From: an uncultured Hyphomicrobiales bacterium
GTDB lineage: Bacteria; Pseudomonadota; Alphaproteobacteria; Rhizobiales; Xanthobacteraceae
Assembly: GCA_903891395.1 (NCBI GenBank)
Contig: CAITEM010000187.1
Location: 1-8,086 of the forward strand
Direction of reading: 5' to 3'
Length of the DNA stretch: 8,086 nucleotides
This document shows, piece after piece, positions 6,053-8,086 of this stretch (position 1 is the first letter of the stretch; the number at the start of each line of letters is the position of its first letter). The notes under the pieces were generated by a model. It made no database searches. It was given only the letters and a program-made list of their open reading frames with translations, and was not told the origin of the DNA. The position numbers and the translations under genes are program-made.

Positions 6053-7171
6053 ATGCTCCCCCTCAAAGGCCTTCTCGTCGTCTCGGTCGAACAGGCCGTC
6101 GCTGCGCCCCAGTGCACCTGCAAGCTGGCTGACGCCGGTGCGCGCGTCATCAAGGTCGAGCGGCCGGAAGGCGACTTCGCGCGCGGCTACGATCAGGTGG
6201 CGAGTGGGCAGGCGTCCTACTTCGTCTGGCTCAATCGCGGCAAGGAATCGGTGGCACTCGACCTCGGCAAAGCCGAGGACAAGGCGCTGCTGGAATCGAT
6301 GCTCGCCAAAGCCGATGTCTTTGTGCAGAACCTCAAGCCCGGTGCGCTGGCGAAGCTCGGCTTCGCGGTGGCGCGGCTTCGGCGGGACTATCCCACGCTG
6401 ATCTGCTGCTCGATCTCGGGCTACGGCGAGAGCGGGCCGTTCGCGCAACGCAAGGCCTATGACCTGCTGATCCAGGCCGACAGCGGCCTGTCATCCATCA
6501 CCGGCGGGCCGGAGGCGCCGGCGCGCGTTGGCGTTTCGGTGGTCGATATCGCCACCGGCATGAACGCCTATGCCGCGATTCTGGAAGCGTTGATTGCGCG
6601 CGTCCGCACCGGGGACGGCGCGGCGATCGCGGTGTCGATGTTCGACGCCATGGCGGACTGGATGACGGTGCCTTTGTTGCAGCACGAAGGCGGCAAGCCG
6701 CCCAAGCGCATGGGGCTCGCGCACACCTCGATTTCGCCTTATGGCGTGTTCAAGACGCGCGACAATATCGATATCCTGATCTCGATCCAGAATGACCGGG
6801 AGTGGCGCATTCTCGCCGCCGACGTGATGCAGGACGTCAGGCTTGCGGCCGACCCCGATTTCGCCACCAACGTCGAGCGCGTCAAACGCCGTGAAAAGAC
6901 CGACGGCAGGGTGGCCAATGCGTTCGGCGTACTCGACGCCGAAGAACTGATTGCGCGACTGACTTCGGCCGATATCGCTTTTGCCCCCGTGAACGGCCCG
7001 GCCGAACTGGCGGCGCACCCGCATTTGCGGCGGATTACGGTGGACTCCCCGGGCGGTCCGGTCAGCCTGCCGGCGCCGGCGCCGCAGTGGGCCGGCGAGA
7101 CGCGGGCTTACGGCGCCGTGCCTGCCATCGGCGAGCACAGCGAGAAGATCCGCAAGGAATTCGCGAAGTAA
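6053..7171 (+). CDS. Family III (CaiB/BaiF) CoA-transferase
   Basis: A 372-residue CoA-transferase of the formyl-CoA transferase/CaiB class, which moves CoA between carboxylic acids through an aspartyl-CoA thioester. The N-terminus PLKGLLVVSVEQAVAAP followed by LADAGARVIKVERPEGDFAR (25-44) is typical of the CoA-binding Rossmann part; NRGKESVALDL (61-71) and ISGYGESGP (121-129) follow; the catalytic aspartate is D165 in VSVVDIATGMNAY (161-173). GLAHTSISPYGVF (221-233) belongs to the linker to the small domain. Length is within the usual 370-410. The start at 6053 is set by the stop TAA at 6050-6052 directly upstream and by the family N-terminus. It would activate the substrate of the neighbouring acyl-CoA dehydrogenase, or recycle its product, most likely using succinyl-CoA or another acyl-CoA as donor. 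It is on the same strand as the dehydrogenases but separated from them by the DUF559 cassette. The acid used cannot be told from sequence. Confidence 0.9.
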   Translation: MLPLKGLLVVSVEQAVAAPQCTCKLADAGARVIKVERPEGDFARGYDQVASGQASYFVWLNRGKESVALDLGKAEDKALLESMLAKADVFVQNLKPGALAKLGFAVARLRRDYPTLICCSISGYGESGPFAQRKAYDLLIQADSGLSSITGGPEAPARVGVSVVDIATGMNAYAAILEALIARVRTGDGAAIAVSMFDAMADWMTVPLLQHEGGKPPKRMGLAHTSISPYGVFKTRDNIDILISIQNDREWRILAADVMQDVRLAADPDFATNVERVKRREKTDGRVANAFGVLDAEELIARLTSADIAFAPVNGPAELAAHPHLRRITVDSPGGPVSLPAPAPQWAGETRAYGAVPAIGEHSEKIRKEFAK

Positions 7172-7175
7172 ATTC

Positions 7176-7274
7176 GTCATTCCGGGGCGCGAGTGAAACG
7201 AGCGAACCCGGAGTCCAGATAAATTGTTAGTGCCTCTGGATTCCGGGTTCGCGCTTCGCGCGCCCCGGAATGAC
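7176..7274. terminator. Long inverted repeat between convergent genes, probable two-way terminator
   Basis: The gap of 103 bases between the CoA-transferase stop and the exporter stop is almost wholly one inverted repeat. The left arm, 7176-7219 (GTCATTCCGGGGCGCG ... GAACCCGGAGTCCAGA), pairs with 7235-7274, with one 4-base difference in length and a single mismatch in the outer part (GAGTCC against GAATCC); the loop is 7220-7234. This type of element is widely dispersed in Bradyrhizobium-like genomes as I recall. Its place between converging genes fits transcript ending or 3' protection, though there is no T-tract of the classic intrinsic kind. Confidence 0.6.
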
Positions 7275-8086
7275 TCAATCCATCGCGTGGATGACTTCTT
7301 CTTCCTTCGCGGCCCCCGGCGCCTTTTTCGGCGCGGTGCCGATCAGCATCACCAGCGGCACCATGGCGAGCGTCAGAAACATCAGCAGCTTGAAATCGTT
7401 GAGATAGGCGATCAGCGCCGCCTGCTGGGTGATCATGCCGTCAACCATCGCCTTGCCGGTGTCGGTGCCGAGGTTGAGGTTGCTGGCGACGTCCTGCATC
7501 TGCAGATTGCCGTTGAACGGCGTGATGCCTTCGCCGAGCCGCGCGTGCATGATCGTCGTCGTGCTGGTGAGCTGCGCGATCATCATGGAAATGCCGATCG
7601 ACGAACCGATGTTGCGCACCAGCGTCGTCATTGAGGTGGCGCCGTTGCGCATGGTGCCGGGCAGCGTCAGGAACGCCACCGATGTCACCGGCACGAACAG
7701 CAGGCCGAGGCCGACGCCTTGCGCGATGCTGGTGACGATGATCGTGTGTTGCGTGACGTCGAGCGACCAGCCGCTCATTTCATAAAGCGTGGCGGCGGTG
7801 ATCAGCAGGCCGGTGAGGATCAGGTAACGCGGTTCGATCATCTTCATCAGCCGCGGCGCCGCCATCATGGTCAGCAAGGTGCCGACGCCACGCGAGCCGA
7901 GCAGGAAGCCCGCGGTCTGGATCGGATAGCCGAGCAGGTTCTGCATGACCGGCGTTACCAGCGCCATGGTGCCGAACAGCACCACGCCGATCACCAGACT
8001 GAACACGCAGCCGGAAACGAAATTGCGGTCCTTGAACCTCTCGAAGCGGACGAAGGGCTCGGTCGTGGTCAGCGAATGGGCGATGA
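7275..8086 (-). CDS. DHA2-family (EmrB/QacA-type) MFS drug exporter, C-terminal part
   Basis: The 269 C-terminal residues of an inner-membrane proton-driven exporter; the 5' part lies beyond the right edge, the frame being open from 8084 down to the TGA at 7275-7277. A GTG at 8006 is internal, since the residues before it (TEPFVRFERFKDRNFVSGC) already fit the family. About six hydrophobic segments are visible: near FVSGCVFSLVIGVVLFGTM, TAGFLLGSRGVGTLLTMM, YLILTGLLITAATLYEM, HTIIVTSIAQGVGLGLLFV, the ATSMTTLVRNIGSSIGIS region, and FKLLMFLTLAMVPLVMLIG, matching helices 9-14 of 14-TM exporters. The periplasmic loop between the last two (ARLGEGITPFNGNLQ and on) and the short charged cytoplasmic tail (KKAPGAAKEEEVIHAMD) are also usual. 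Such proteins normally pair with an EmrA-type membrane fusion protein, which would be outside this window. It converges on the CoA-transferase, so it is a separate transcription unit and need not relate to the catabolic genes. Substrate unknown. Confidence 0.9.
   Translation of the reverse strand, partial: IAHSLTTTEPFVRFERFKDRNFVSGCVFSLVIGVVLFGTMALVTPVMQNLLGYPIQTAGFLLGSRGVGTLLTMMAAPRLMKMIEPRYLILTGLLITAATLYEMSGWSLDVTQHTIIVTSIAQGVGLGLLFVPVTSVAFLTLPGTMRNGATSMTTLVRNIGSSIGISMMIAQLTSTTTIMHARLGEGITPFNGNLQMQDVASNLNLGTDTGKAMVDGMITQQAALIAYLNDFKLLMFLTLAMVPLVMLIGTAPKKAPGAAKEEEVIHAMD

Noticed and set aside
5961..6401. 146-codon frame starting in the repeat and running into the CoA-transferase
   Set aside because: It is out of frame with the CoA-transferase and made of R/S/P-rich shadow sequence.
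6491..7180. Antisense frame opposite the CoA-transferase
   Set aside because: The sense protein carries the catalytic Asp and family motifs; the antisense product has none.

Overview
The window looks like a chromosomal piece of an alphaproteobacterium of the order Hyphomicrobiales, near Bradyrhizobium, Rhodopseudomonas or Pseudolabrys. This rests on high GC, the style of the proteins, and three kinds of GC-rich inverted repeat that I associate from memory with that group. It was not checked by a search. I see no rRNA, tRNA, CRISPR array or complete transposon.

Layout. From 85 to 3581 there are three tandem paralogues of a single-domain MetE-like zinc enzyme (the catalytic half of cobalamin-independent methionine synthase). 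The third overlaps by 4 bases a short-chain dehydrogenase resembling (3R)-hydroxyacyl-CoA dehydrogenases (3578-4492). After 39 bases comes an acyl-CoA dehydrogenase (4532-5704). A 348-base gap follows, filled by a repeat-bounded cassette with the wreck of a DUF559 (Vsr-like nuclease fold) gene. Next is a family III (CaiB/BaiF) CoA-transferase (6053-7171). On the opposite strand, converging on it across a long inverted repeat, is the C-terminal half of a 14-TM (DHA2, EmrB/QacA-type) MFS exporter that runs off the right edge.

How the genes may work together. The SDR, acyl-CoA dehydrogenase and CoA-transferase are the usual parts of a small CoA-thioester degradation route: activation by CoA transfer, alpha,beta-dehydrogenation, and oxidation of a hydroxyacyl-CoA. 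The three MetE-like proteins keep the zinc ligands (HxC...C) and probably move an alkyl or methyl group to or from a thiol. They lack the N-terminal half of true MetE, so housekeeping methionine synthesis is unlikely to be their only role. A precedent for a MetE-like zinc protein working with an SDR is epoxyalkane:coenzyme M transferase and its dehydrogenases in Xanthobacter. The substrate here cannot be read from sequence.

Most worth a second look: the triplicated MetE-like genes joined to CoA-ester enzymes; the DUF559 remnant framed by inverted repeats, one arm of which supplies the ribosome binding site of the CoA-transferase; and the acyl-CoA dehydrogenase whose catalytic base appears to sit at the helix G position.
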